Positions 1 to 7,882 of a stretch of 10,973 bases of DNA are shown piece after piece. Numbering within the stretch: position 1 is the stretch's first letter; each line of letters begins with the position of its first letter. The notes beneath the pieces are model-generated. The model was not told where the DNA came from, ran no database searches, and was given only the letters and a program-made list of their open reading frames with translations. The stretch is from Gammaproteobacteria bacterium (GTDB lineage Bacteria; Pseudomonadota; Gammaproteobacteria; SZUA-229), in NCBI GenBank assembly GCA_029880105.1, contig JAOUPA010000056.1, positions 1 through 10,973 on the forward strand, read 5' to 3'. A program made the translations under genes and the position numbers.

Positions 1-291
1 ACAGGCCTGACTGGGCGAGATATTACGCCAGAAGCCGTGATGCCCTTGCTGGATAAGGAAATTACTGGTATTGGTGAGCTGTTCCGCCTGGTTTCTTATG
101 ATGAAATTGGTACATCGACGGTTGCTTCGCGTGCACTGGGTGGTGTCGCCAACGGTACATTTGTTTTCTGTCTGCCCGGCTCCACCGGCGCCTGTCGCAC
201 TGGCTGGGACAAGGTTATTGGCCCACAGCTGGATTACCGTAACGGCCCATGCAATATGGTCGAGCTGATGCCGCGCCTGCTTGAAAAATAA
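1..291 (+). CDS. moaB: Molybdenum cofactor biosynthesis protein MoaB, 3' part
   Basis: The reading frame is open from the first base, so the start lies outside the window; 96 residues are visible. MoaB/Mog-fold proteins act in the cytoplasm in molybdenum cofactor synthesis, binding molybdopterin around the adenylylation step. Visible family motifs are TGLTGRD at residues 1-7 of the fragment, FRLVSYDEIGTS in the middle and the CLPGSTGA loop near residue 60, followed by a C-terminal helix ending in MPRLLEK. This matches the C-terminal half of MoaB of normal length. moeA begins 23 bases after the stop with no terminator between, so the two are probably cotranscribed. MogA is the nearest alternative; the short single-domain ending and the TGLTGRD spelling favour MoaB. 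Confidence 0.93.
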   Translation, partial: TGLTGRDITPEAVMPLLDKEITGIGELFRLVSYDEIGTSTVASRALGGVANGTFVFCLPGSTGACRTGWDKVIGPQLDYRNGPCNMVELMPRLLEK

Positions 292-314
292 CCACTAAAA
301 ATATAGGTATTACT

Positions 315-1532
315 GTGTCTGAAGATTGTTGTGCATCACCGTCATTAATTTCGGTTGATGAGGCGGTTAATCGTATTCTTGAATCAGGTGTGCCAGTTGA
401 GCAACCTGAAACGGTAGGCATTGAACAGGCACTGGGCCGTATTCTGGCCGAGGATGTCTGTTCCAGTATCAATGTGCCTGGTTATGACAACAGCGCAATG
501 GATGGCTACGCGGTGCGTAGTGCTGATTGTCGTGAAGCAGGAGCGCAGCTGATTGTTGCGCAGCGAATACCCGCAGGGCAGGTGGGTAGCCAGCTTGAGG
601 CGGGCACAGCGGCAAGAATCTTTACCGGTGCGCCAATACCACCGGGTGCCGATGCCGTGGTCATGCAGGAGCATTGTGATGCTGGTGCTGAAGAGGTAAC
701 TATAAATCGGCCAGTACACCCGGGGCAGAATGTTCGTTGTGCTGGCGAAGATATTAAGAAGGGCGGTGTCGTGCTTAAAGTGGGACATCAACTCAGGCCG
801 CAGGAGCTGGGTCTGCTGGCTTCGGTGGGGATGGCTGAGGTATCCGTGAAAAGGAAATTAAAAGTGGCGACCTTTTTTACCGGTGATGAAATTGTCGAGC
901 CGGGTAATACACTGGGTGAAGGCCAGATCTACAATTCCAATAAATACACCATCAAGGGTCTATTACAGCAGACAGGTTGTGAAGTTATTGATCTGGGCAT
1001 TGTGCCGGATACACTGGAAGCTACCGTCGATGTTTTACGCAGGGCTGCGTCGCAGGCAGACCTGGTCATTACCAGTGGTGGCGTCTCTGTTGGTGAAGAG
1101 GATTATGTCCGCATAGCCCTGCAGCAGCTGGGTGAGCTAACCATGTGGCGTATTGCCATGAAACCGGGTAAACCAGTTGCTTACGGTAAGGTAGGTAATG
1201 CCCTGTTTATGGGCCTGCCCGGTAATCCAGTGTCGACTTTTGTGACGTTTTTACTGTTTGCAAAACCCCTGATTCAGAAAATGCAGGGTGCCAATAAGTA
1301 TCTTCCGATAAAGACGACCGTTATCGCTGATTTTGACTGGCCGAGTGTGAAAAGGCAGGAATATTTGCGGGTTCGAATTGAGCAAGATGCTGCGGCAGTG
1401 GTTGCCAGGCTGTTCCCGCATCAGGGGTCAGGTGTGCTGAGCTCAGTGAGCTGGGCGGATGGGCTGGTTGAGGTGCCTGTTGATAAAGCGATTAAAAAAG
1501 GCGATACGGTTAGTTATCTATCGTTTTGTTAG
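315..1532 (+). CDS. moeA: Molybdopterin molybdenumtransferase MoeA
   Basis: This 405-residue protein has the usual MoeA length. MoeA inserts molybdate into adenylylated molybdopterin to give the active cofactor, in the cytoplasm. Motifs in order: PGYDNSAMDGYA at residues 55-66, TGAPIPPGADAVV at 104-116, TGDE near 189, GGVSVGEEDY at 255-264, MKPGKP at 282-287 and GLPGNPVS at 300-307, which together cover MoeA domains I-III; the C-terminal domain IV follows to residue 405. The start is GTG at 315 with a weak AGG (305-307) seven bases before it. It lies 23 bases after moaB and is likely in the same operon. Its stop TAG (1530-1532) overlaps the stop of the convergent gene. A CC pair at residues 5-6 has no known role. 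Confidence 0.96.
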   Translation: MSEDCCASPSLISVDEAVNRILESGVPVEQPETVGIEQALGRILAEDVCSSINVPGYDNSAMDGYAVRSADCREAGAQLIVAQRIPAGQVGSQLEAGTAARIFTGAPIPPGADAVVMQEHCDAGAEEVTINRPVHPGQNVRCAGEDIKKGGVVLKVGHQLRPQELGLLASVGMAEVSVKRKLKVATFFTGDEIVEPGNTLGEGQIYNSNKYTIKGLLQQTGCEVIDLGIVPDTLEATVDVLRRAASQADLVITSGGVSVGEEDYVRIALQQLGELTMWRIAMKPGKPVAYGKVGNALFMGLPGNPVSTFVTFLLFAKPLIQKMQGANKYLPIKTTVIADFDWPSVKRQEYLRVRIEQDAAAVVARLFPHQGSGVLSSVSWADGLVEVPVDKAIKKGDTVSYLSFC

Positions 1533-3439
1533 AAATAATATTGATAGCTTAAAGCTATTTCAGAAAACCTGATCGAAGAATGCCATTCACGTCTAGCGGT
1601 CAGCTTTAAAGAGTGGTTCGTGCTGATAACAAAATTATGTTTGTATGAACTTCTAACGCGATAAATATCGTCTTTAAATTGCTCGCCACTTAATTCAATG
1701 TGTGCGGTACTCGTTCCAAAATGATGCAACAGGCCCGTGAGCAAGCCAGCGCCTGGTTCAATGCTGTTGTTCATATCGTTATTATGTTCCAGGCGTAATA
1801 TAGCCAGTGCATAAACCTGGCTATCCTGCCAAAGTTCATAAGAGACACCAGCGCCACCAGTGACATGCGCAACCAGCTGATCTTCTAATCCAGTGGGTTG
1901 TCTTTCCAGGCCGGTATAAACACGCCACGAGAGTGGTTTAAAAAAATCGGTACGCGGCGTGATTGAAAAAATATCAACCAGGTCAAATTGATGAATTTTT
2001 GTGCCTTTACGATTCGATCTGACCTGGATATTGCCAAGATTGATTTGTGCACCACGCAGAAATCCGTGTTCATTATCTTCCAGATCATGAAAAGAGAATT
2101 TGTAACTCAGTTCGGCGTAAGCTAGCTTTAGACGTTCGCCTGCACTAACAGAAAAACGACGACTTTCATGGCTTACCTCGGGTGCAGTGGGCACACTGTA
2201 TTCACGTGGTTCAGTTTTTGGATAGATATTGATCTGTTTGAGTAGTTCATAGCTATGTTTGGCCTGAGCCGGATCGCGTTCCTGTCCTGTCTGCTGGTAT
2301 CGAATGTATTTATAGGCAGCATCGGTGATCAGATACTGTTTTTCAGGTGGGAGATTTTTAAAGCGATCAGATTCGCTTATTGTTATATCTTCAGCCAGAT
2401 CTAATGTAATCTCCTGTTCTTCATCGCTCATATCATCGATCAAGTGCTGTAGCTCCGTAGCCTGCGAAGGGCGGTACTCAACAGATTTAATCAGGTGTGC
2501 GCGTTCGATTGCCCTTACAGTGTCGACCGGTATCGCGGTCAAACTAAAGTCATCAGTGAGTTCAATGCCAGGGCGTGCTACTTCCAGCAATTCCAGTAAA
2601 CGGTAAGAACAGTTTTCATCGAAGAAGAAATAATCAAAATTCATCTCTTTGAGCTCCCACAGGTGCTCCAGCATCCGGTGGGTTTCTTCAGCGGTCAGGT
2701 TGAGTGGGTACTCCCAGATATCCCTGTTTTCAATGCGATTGTATTCCTGGATTTTTTTAAAATAGGGGGTAACGATGAAAACGCCAGGGTAACCACCGGC
2801 TAATCCTTTGAAGGCATAAAATAATGAGTTGTCATCTGTATTGGTTTCTGCTCCAAAGTTGACAGCATAAGATAGCCATTCGGATTTGTTTTCTCCAAAT
2901 TTTTTATCCATCCTCAGGAGTGTATGACCAAACATTGAAGAAGGGCTATTGAGATGATAAGCCGGAAAGACCATGGTTACATGGTCAGCATTGACCTGTT
3001 CACGCCATTCCTTATACGCGGCACAGTTTTTTATGGGTAACCTGTTTTTATCGATTTCTAGTTTTTTACTTAACCACTCAAGGCGAGCGACAAAACGACA
3101 TTGGGCGTGTGTATCATCATTTATTTCGGTTTGAAAAAATGCAGACAGGGTATCGAGTAGTTCGGCTTTTGAGTTTGTTTTTCCATCAGGAGCATTAAAA
3201 AAACGATCATCATCAACTTGGCTGAGGTATTCGTCATTATTTTTATCAAGTACGTCATAATGCAGGAAGTTAATCCATTCCTGCTCTCGCCAGAGTTCCT
3301 GTTCGATGGCGCCCTGTTGTAATGATGTTATGTAATTAGTACTGCTATCAGCCCATGACGGAGCAGGGGCGAATAAAACACACAGTGATAAAACTAAAAT
3401 GATATTGTGATGCAGGTTTTTTGTGCAAACGAACTGCAT
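1529..3439 (-). CDS. DUF4105 / Lnb-like periplasmic enzyme with C-terminal beta-barrel-like region
   Basis: The protein has 636 residues. Residues 1-30 form a signal peptide ending APSWA. The DUF4105 domain (called Lnb N-terminal periplasmic domain in current family naming) is seen at about 150-290: FPAYHLNSPSSMFGHTLLR with H172 and FDENCSYRLLELLE with C277, a His and Cys pair that could be catalytic. A charged helical linker follows (about 320-400). Residues from about 428 to the end show alternating amphipathic strands separated by polar turns, ending in YQYYF, as expected for an outer-membrane barrel with terminal Phe. Lnb proteins N-acylate lipoproteins in some Bacteroidota; the exact reaction here is not shown. 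The ATG at 3439 has no clear Shine-Dalgarno, but the signal peptide fixes the start approximately. Upstream on the same strand is the DUF3015 gene, separated by a terminator. Confidence 0.85.
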   Translation of the reverse strand: MQFVCTKNLHHNIILVLSLCVLFAPAPSWADSSTNYITSLQQGAIEQELWREQEWINFLHYDVLDKNNDEYLSQVDDDRFFNAPDGKTNSKAELLDTLSAFFQTEINDDTHAQCRFVARLEWLSKKLEIDKNRLPIKNCAAYKEWREQVNADHVTMVFPAYHLNSPSSMFGHTLLRMDKKFGENKSEWLSYAVNFGAETNTDDNSLFYAFKGLAGGYPGVFIVTPYFKKIQEYNRIENRDIWEYPLNLTAEETHRMLEHLWELKEMNFDYFFFDENCSYRLLELLEVARPGIELTDDFSLTAIPVDTVRAIERAHLIKSVEYRPSQATELQHLIDDMSDEEQEITLDLAEDITISESDRFKNLPPEKQYLITDAAYKYIRYQQTGQERDPAQAKHSYELLKQINIYPKTEPREYSVPTAPEVSHESRRFSVSAGERLKLAYAELSYKFSFHDLEDNEHGFLRGAQINLGNIQVRSNRKGTKIHQFDLVDIFSITPRTDFFKPLSWRVYTGLERQPTGLEDQLVAHVTGGAGVSYELWQDSQVYALAILRLEHNNDMNNSIEPGAGLLTGLLHHFGTSTAHIELSGEQFKDDIYRVRSSYKHNFVISTNHSLKLTARREWHSSIRFSEIALSYQYYF

Positions 3440-3467
3440 GGTGAAGCAACTTTAGGTGTGTTTAATA

Positions 3468-3479
3468 GAAAGATCTTTC
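3468..3479. repeat. 12-bp perfect palindrome upstream of the DUF4105 gene
   Basis: GAAAGATCTTTC is its own reverse complement. It lies 28 bases upstream of the DUF4105 start codon and directly next to the T-run of the preceding terminator. It could be an operator; part of the dyad could also be chance in AT-rich DNA. Confidence 0.5.
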
Positions 3480-3514
3480 AAAAAAAGCCCCGACTCCAGA
3501 GAGACGGGGCTTTT
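3480..3514 (-). terminator. Rho-independent terminator of the DUF3015 gene
   Basis: GCCCCG (3487-3492) pairs with CGGGGC (3505-3510). Inside, CTC pairs with GAG around a CAGA loop after one A-A mismatch. Reading leftward, seven T residues follow the stem (complement of 3480-3486). Reading rightward TTTT also follows, so it may work in both directions. It lies 24 bases past the DUF3015 stop codon. Confidence 0.9.
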
Positions 3515-3537
3515 ATTTATTACTAACTAGCTAGTAA

Positions 3538-4014
3538 TTAAGCCACGTATTTTGCAAGGCGGGCATCGGCTTTCATGATTTCATTCATGGAAGCCATTAC
3601 TTCATCAGCAGTTACGTCTTCGCTTGGGAACAGGCTGTTGAAGTTAGAGTGCATAGCAGCAGCAAAAGCAGCGCGATCCTGCTGTTCAACACCATACATT
3701 ACTGCAACTGCATTCAGGGCTTCACCTTCGCCACGAGCAACATCTTCAGAGAATTCACCCATAATAGAACCGAGCAGTGACTTGCCGCCGTATGTTAGCT
3801 TACCGTCAACGGAACAGCCATTGGTGCCTGTAGTCATACCGAAAGTTGCATTACCGGAAGTGCCGTTAGTGGTTGTGGCAAGAAAATGTGGTGCAAAACC
3901 TGCTTGGCCGTCAAATAACAGGTTACCCCATCCGCAACCTGGGCCACCTGGGGCTTCAGCCATGGCAGATGATGAAAGGCCTAACAGTGCAATACTCATA
4001 ATCGTCTTTTTCAT
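3538..4014 (-). CDS. DUF3015 family secreted protein
   Basis: This 158-residue protein starts with a typical signal peptide (MKKTIMSIALLGLSSSAMA, cleavage after residue 19). The mature part begins with a Gly/Pro-rich segment containing GCGWGNLLFDG, then a TTTNGTSGNATFGMTTGTNGCS stretch, and ends in a helical region rich in Ala and acidic residues. These are recognisable traits of DUF3015, a proteobacterial family of unknown function. Two cysteines in the mature protein (in GCGWG and NGCS) could form a disulfide in the periplasm. The ATG at 4014 is preceded by GGAG (complement of 4022-4025) at good spacing. A strong terminator follows. It is probably a single-gene transcript, though read-through into the DUF4105 gene is possible. 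Confidence 0.88.
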   Translation of the reverse strand: MKKTIMSIALLGLSSSAMAEAPGGPGCGWGNLLFDGQAGFAPHFLATTTNGTSGNATFGMTTGTNGCSVDGKLTYGGKSLLGSIMGEFSEDVARGEGEALNAVAVMYGVEQQDRAAFAAAMHSNFNSLFPSEDVTADEVMASMNEIMKADARLAKYVA

Positions 4015-4166
4015 TATTGATCTCCGTTTGAGGATAGTCTTTTTTATAACGAGTCCCGATCATATGATAATAGCGTCTATGGTTGCAAGTAGGTTTTTGG
4101 GATTGTTATTATCCCATGGCAGCTATCAGGTTGGTAATATATCCATAATTTTTACATGGAATACGG

Positions 4167-4172
4167 TATAAT
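4167..4172 (+). promoter_or_regulatory. Possible -10 element for the PstS-like gene
   Basis: A consensus TATAAT lies about 70 bases before the start codon in the 228-bp divergent intergenic region. No good -35 sits 16-18 bases upstream; the nearby TTTACA at 4151-4156 is only 10 bases away. The call rests on the -10 hexamer alone. Confidence 0.3.
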
Positions 4173-4242
4173 CTGGCCAATTTTGTTTTATTAGTGGCTA
4201 GTGTTGCTGTTCTGTTAGCTGCTCTTCGAGGATGAATTGTTT

Positions 4243-5262
4243 ATGAATAAAGGTATTTTTGCGATTATCGCTGGTTCTTTTTTAAATCTTTTAGTTTCAA
4301 TGGCTTATGGCAGTACCGATCTGCTTGGCTGTAAGGAAAATTGCCGTAAGACCATCACCTGGACGGGTTGTGGTATCAGTAAACAGGGCTTCATGAAGGA
4401 GCTGGCCAATGTTTACGGCAAGCAGCACCAGGTTACCTTTGCACTGTCAGGTGGAGGTGCGACCAAGGGTATTCGAGATGTTGTCAAGGGCGATGCACAT
4501 ATGGGCGGTATGTGTCGTTTGCCATTGCTGGGATCTGATGCAGGCATCGTTGGTAGCGATGATGAGCAGGGTGTAGAGCAGGAGAAAGACAGTCTGCTTA
4601 TCCCCATGGGCTGGGATGCGCTGGTTGTGATCTTGCACAAGGATAATCCCATAAACGATCTGCAGCTTGATGAACTTAAGGATATTTTAACAGGCAAGAT
4701 TACTGACTGGTCGCAGCTGAAAGACAATCAGGGGAAAAAAGGCAAGTTTAATCTCTATATTCGACAGGGAAGGCTTAGTGGAGTAGGCCGTAGCCTGCGC
4801 CAGACGCTGTTTGATAATACGCATGAGAATTTTGTACAAACGGCGGCAGTAAAAAAGTCCAGTGGTGAGATCGAAAAGGCTGTGGCAGAAGATGTTAACG
4901 GGATTGCTGTCAGTGGTTTCAGTAGTGCCAATAAACGCGATGGCCTGAAGCTACTGAGTCTGAACGGTTACGACAGTACAATAAATAACCTGGCTGCAGG
5001 CAAGTATCCAATTTATCGTATTTTGATCTTAACCCTGATGAAAGAGTCGTTGAAAGATCCGGATATTGGTGATTTTGTTGAGTATGCAAGAAGTCGTGAA
5101 GCGGCCGAGGTTATCAAGAAAGCGGGTACCTTGCCCTTTACGGACGGATTGAGCCTGTCTTCGAAATTAAAAGATGCCTATTTGATGGAGATTTTTGAGT
5201 TGGAGACCAGCGGCCGATATAATCCGAGCAAACATAACCTGGAAAAATGGCGTTTAAATTAG
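4243..5262 (+). CDS. PstS-like periplasmic substrate-binding protein, cysteine-containing
   Basis: The protein has 339 residues from ATG 4243, preferred over the in-frame TTG at 4237 because GAGGA (4228-4232) is correctly spaced only for the ATG. Residues 1-23 look like a signal peptide ending AYG. The rest follows the PstS/PBP-like fold: ITWTGCG at the first ligand loop (38-44), LSGGGATKGI at 69-78, MGGMCR at 87-92, a DELKDILTGKITDW segment (143-156) typical of the family, and RQGRLSGVGRS at 174-183. In phosphate PstS the equivalent loops carry Ser and Asp contacts; here Cys43 and Cys91 sit there, plus Cys30 and Cys34 spaced CxxxC. No permease or ATPase genes are adjacent. It may bind an oxyanion other than phosphate or act as a sensor; the ligand is unknown. 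Confidence 0.85.
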   Translation: MNKGIFAIIAGSFLNLLVSMAYGSTDLLGCKENCRKTITWTGCGISKQGFMKELANVYGKQHQVTFALSGGGATKGIRDVVKGDAHMGGMCRLPLLGSDAGIVGSDDEQGVEQEKDSLLIPMGWDALVVILHKDNPINDLQLDELKDILTGKITDWSQLKDNQGKKGKFNLYIRQGRLSGVGRSLRQTLFDNTHENFVQTAAVKKSSGEIEKAVAEDVNGIAVSGFSSANKRDGLKLLSLNGYDSTINNLAAGKYPIYRILILTLMKESLKDPDIGDFVEYARSREAAEVIKKAGTLPFTDGLSLSSKLKDAYLMEIFELETSGRYNPSKHNLEKWRLN

Positions 5263-5292
5263 TAGAGAATCACTAATTCAATTCAGAAATTT

Positions 5293-5298
5293 TATAAT
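5293..5298 (+). promoter_or_regulatory. Possible -10 element for the hydrolase gene
   Basis: TATAAT occurs in the 96-bp gap between the PstS-like gene and the hydrolase. No convincing -35 is seen 16-18 bases upstream, so the hydrolase may instead be read from the upstream gene. Confidence 0.25.
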
Positions 5299-5358
5299 GC
5301 CGAAAAAATCAGCAGATCTGTCGTTATGGCATATCTGGCTGGTTTTATTAGTTTCTAG

Positions 5359-6225
5359 ATGTACGACAATTTGATCAGGATGATGAACAATAAAATAACA
5401 AGTATAAACTGGCTGAAACTAATTCTGGGTGTTGTTCTTTCTGGGATGTTGTCGGCCTGTACCGGTGTTCTATTTCAGCCACAGCGCTTTCAGTTTGCCA
5501 CGCCCGACCAGATTGGCGTGATCTACGATGATATTGAAATTCAGAGTCATGATCAGACAGGATTGCATGGCTGGAAGTTATTGGCGAAAGGTGAGTCACA
5601 CGGCAAAGTACTATTTTTTCACGGCAATGGTGAAAATATTTCTACACACTTCACTAATGTTTTCTGGTTGACCAGTCATGGTTATGATGTATATCTATTC
5701 GATTATCGTGGATATGGAAAATCTGGGGGTATTGCCCAGATTGATGCTGTCATTGAAGATACTGATGCAATGATAAGCTACGCGGTATCCCAGTTGGATG
5801 ATAATGAAAAACTGATTGTTATCGGCCATAGCATGGGAGGTAGCCTGGCAATTCATGCTGTCGCACATAGTCAGTATAAGGACAGGATCAAAACACTGGT
5901 AACAGTTGAGGCTTTCTCTGATTACCACAAGATAACACAGGATGTACTCGCAACGAGCTGGCTTACCTGGTTGCTGCAGTGGCCGTTGTCCTTGCTGGTT
6001 GATAACAGCTATCGACCACTGGATTCGGTTGCTCGGCTTTCACCGATTCCTCTACTGCTGCTACATAGTAAACAGGATGAGATGATCTCATTTGATCATG
6101 CAGAGGCTTTGTATAAGGTGGCTGAAGAGCCAAAGCAGTTGCAGATAGTTACGGGTGGTCACAACCATATTTTTGAAAAAAATGACAATAGACAGATTGT
6201 GCTTGATTATTTATCGGCACTATAA
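5359..6225 (+). CDS. Alpha/beta hydrolase lipoprotein, BEM46/YfhR type
   Basis: The reading frame gives 288 residues from ATG 5359. In-frame ATGs at 5380 and 5383 give a signal peptide of more typical length, and no start has a clear ribosome site, so the start is uncertain. A lipobox LSAC places the lipidated Cys at residue 34 (numbering from 5359). The hydrolase core shows the oxyanion-region motif HGNGENIS (from residue 88), FDYRGYGKSGG (114-124), nucleophile Ser158 in GHSMGGS, Asp240 in HSKQDEM and His268 in GGHNH: a complete catalytic triad. HGNGEN and RGYGKSGG are characteristic of the BEM46/ABHD13-like group, whose substrates are mostly unknown. Lipidation would place it on an envelope membrane. 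It lies 96 bases after the PstS-like gene; the pairing may be incidental. Confidence 0.88.
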   Translation: MYDNLIRMMNNKITSINWLKLILGVVLSGMLSACTGVLFQPQRFQFATPDQIGVIYDDIEIQSHDQTGLHGWKLLAKGESHGKVLFFHGNGENISTHFTNVFWLTSHGYDVYLFDYRGYGKSGGIAQIDAVIEDTDAMISYAVSQLDDNEKLIVIGHSMGGSLAIHAVAHSQYKDRIKTLVTVEAFSDYHKITQDVLATSWLTWLLQWPLSLLVDNSYRPLDSVARLSPIPLLLLHSKQDEMISFDHAEALYKVAEEPKQLQIVTGGHNHIFEKNDNRQIVLDYLSAL

Positions 6226-6351
6226 ATTTTGGTTGTTTATTACAGTAAATTATTTCGTTGCCGTTTTTTAGAAAATAAGTAAATGTGGAATTTATTTTTT
6301 GTACTGCATCCCTGTATTCATCTATAGAATCTCAAGCTCGTTTTGTTTGTA

Positions 6352-6377
6352 ATAAAAAAGGGGCTCTATCGAGCCCC
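6352..6377 (-). terminator. Rho-independent terminator of the porin transcript
   Basis: GGGGCTC (6360-6366) pairs with GAGCCCC (6371-6377) around a TATC loop. Read leftward the stem is followed by six T residues (complement of 6354-6359) and then ATT. It lies about 40 bases past the porin stop codon. There is no T-run on the right side, so it serves the leftward genes. The rest of the 192-bp gap between the convergent genes shows nothing recognisable. Confidence 0.9.
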
Positions 6378-6417
6378 GGATTAGTTATGTGTTACACATA
6401 TCATTTTTATTATTCAG

Positions 6418-7857
6418 TTAGAATGCCATGTATACCTGCAAGCTGGTGCGATCATCCATGGCATCACCAATTTTATTGGCGCCAGCGGTAGATGCCTGCC
6501 CAGGTGCTTCAAGACTTCTGAGTTCATGATTGAAGGTGAAGCGCGTTTTCTTATTGAAGAAATACTGAACACCTAACGTTGTGGTCTCGTAGGTTCTTTC
6601 CGCAGCAGCAGCAAGATTGGTGACTCGATTGTAGACATCATATCTTATGTCCAGCTCTACTTTTGGTGTGATCTTGTAGCCGTAGTCAATATAGTAACCA
6701 TCGGATTCACCCTTTGTGGATAGCAGGAACTGTGATACCTCGGTGCCAGCGTTATTTACAGCTCCAGGTACTGCACCACCTGTTGAGCCGTTAAAAATCA
6801 TGCCATCGAATACGTTATATTCAGCCCAGAAACGATGTTTATCGGAAAGAATAGTTGTACCTATACCGGCAAGATTTCTGTCATATTCACGCTCAGCAGC
6901 TGTTAGCGAACCGCCAGCATTCAGTGTCGCTGAATCATAAATGGTGCGCTTACCCCTGGTGCTCCAGGCATAGAATTTCATGCCCTGACGACGTGGACCT
7001 TCACCCGCAAAAACTTTTTCAGTTGATAGATATACTGTGGTGTCTTTATTGTCATCACGATCATGTTTGGAAATGCCACCATTGCCGTAAAGAATGGCAT
7101 AGCTGTGTTCCCAGTCATTCATCTTGAAGGTATCAAAGATCTGGATACCAATATCTCTAACCGCAGCGGTACTGGTCCTAAACTGTGTTGCTGAGTCGCC
7201 ATTACAGAAATTCAGGTATTGGTCGCTGCTGCGATTAACAGGAAGCCCTGTAACTGTGTCGATAGTTGGATCAATATTGCAGGCAGCATTACCATCGGTC
7301 TGGAATGGGCGTTCAATCAATTGCTGATTGGCCATATTGGTGAAGTTGATATAGTTGAAGGTGAAAATTCCCTGGTAGATTTCTTCACTCATAGGAATCT
7401 TCATCTGGCCAACACGTACTCTTGCACCTTTAATCTGGTTAAAAGTGATAGAGGCATCGGTAATTCTCGCGCTACCTGAACCGCCACCCGGGTTGGTAAT
7501 GCCATTATTACCGAATTCAGCTAACAGGAAGTAGTTGATATCAGGATCCAGTGGGAAACCAAGCCCACGGACACCGAGACGTGCGCGTTGCAACTGGAAG
7601 GTGGATTCGCTGGAAAGGTCGGGCTGGTGAACATTGAACTGTGGATCCTGTCCCGCGAATGGGCCAACTGGTAATTGTGTTCCGTCTGTAGTTATAAATG
7701 TTGGTTGAATAAAGCCCCATACTTTGGCGCGAGGTGCGGCAGCCCCATCTTCGGTGCCCTGAAGCATTAACCAGTTAGCGGCCTGTGCTGTTGATGCGGC
7801 AAAGCATCCGATTATGGCCGAGGCTATTAATATATTTTTTGAATGTTTTTTTATCAC
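6418..7857 (-). CDS. OprP/OprO-like outer-membrane porin
   Basis: The protein has 479 residues. The signal peptide ends at STAQA (residue 26). The mature chain has many alternating strands and ends in VYMAF, the barrel signature with terminal Phe. The family signature of phosphate/pyrophosphate-selective porins is visible: QLQRARLGVRGLGF (88-101), then ITDASITFNQIKGARVRVGQMKIPMSEE (132-159), and a late YGYKITPKVELDIRYDVYN segment. The mature protein has only two cysteines, C193 and C218, in one probable extracellular loop, possibly a disulfide. The start is GTG at 7857 with GGAGA eight bases before it. It follows the DsrE-like gene by 64 bases, likely as one transcript. Substrate is not established; anion selectivity is inferred from the family. 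Confidence 0.82.
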   Translation of the reverse strand: MIKKHSKNILIASAIIGCFAASTAQAANWLMLQGTEDGAAAPRAKVWGFIQPTFITTDGTQLPVGPFAGQDPQFNVHQPDLSSESTFQLQRARLGVRGLGFPLDPDINYFLLAEFGNNGITNPGGGSGSARITDASITFNQIKGARVRVGQMKIPMSEEIYQGIFTFNYINFTNMANQQLIERPFQTDGNAACNIDPTIDTVTGLPVNRSSDQYLNFCNGDSATQFRTSTAAVRDIGIQIFDTFKMNDWEHSYAILYGNGGISKHDRDDNKDTTVYLSTEKVFAGEGPRRQGMKFYAWSTRGKRTIYDSATLNAGGSLTAAEREYDRNLAGIGTTILSDKHRFWAEYNVFDGMIFNGSTGGAVPGAVNNAGTEVSQFLLSTKGESDGYYIDYGYKITPKVELDIRYDVYNRVTNLAAAAERTYETTTLGVQYFFNKKTRFTFNHELRSLEAPGQASTAGANKIGDAMDDRTSLQVYMAF

Positions 7858-7882
7858 TCTGAATTCTCCAGTATCCCAAATG

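Noticed and set aside
384..791. 135-codon open frame on the minus strand inside moeA
   Set aside because: moeA is unambiguous on the other strand and this frame shows no family features.
4059..4068. 10-bp palindrome ATCATATGAT upstream of the DUF3015 gene
   Set aside because: Short and AT-rich; such symmetry is expected by chance and nothing else supports a site there.
3575..4171. 198-codon open frame on the plus strand opposite the DUF3015 gene
   Set aside because: The minus-strand frame has a signal peptide, family motifs, ribosome site and terminator; the plus-strand frame looks like low-complexity Ser/Pro/Ala reading of the complement.
4151..4172. TTTACA and TATAAT as a complete sigma-70 promoter
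   Set aside because: The spacing is 10 bases, far below the 16-18 needed; only the -10 hexamer is kept as a weak candidate.
5297..5374. Short frame starting MPKKSADLSLWHIW before the hydrolase
   Set aside because: 25 codons, no ribosome site, and it overlaps the hydrolase start in another frame; no sign of a leader peptide function.
4243..6225. PstS-like gene and hydrolase as a phosphate-uptake operon with the OprP-like porin
   Set aside because: The porin is on the opposite strand with its own terminator, the phosphate-binding residues look altered, no pstCAB genes are present, and no clear Pho box was seen.
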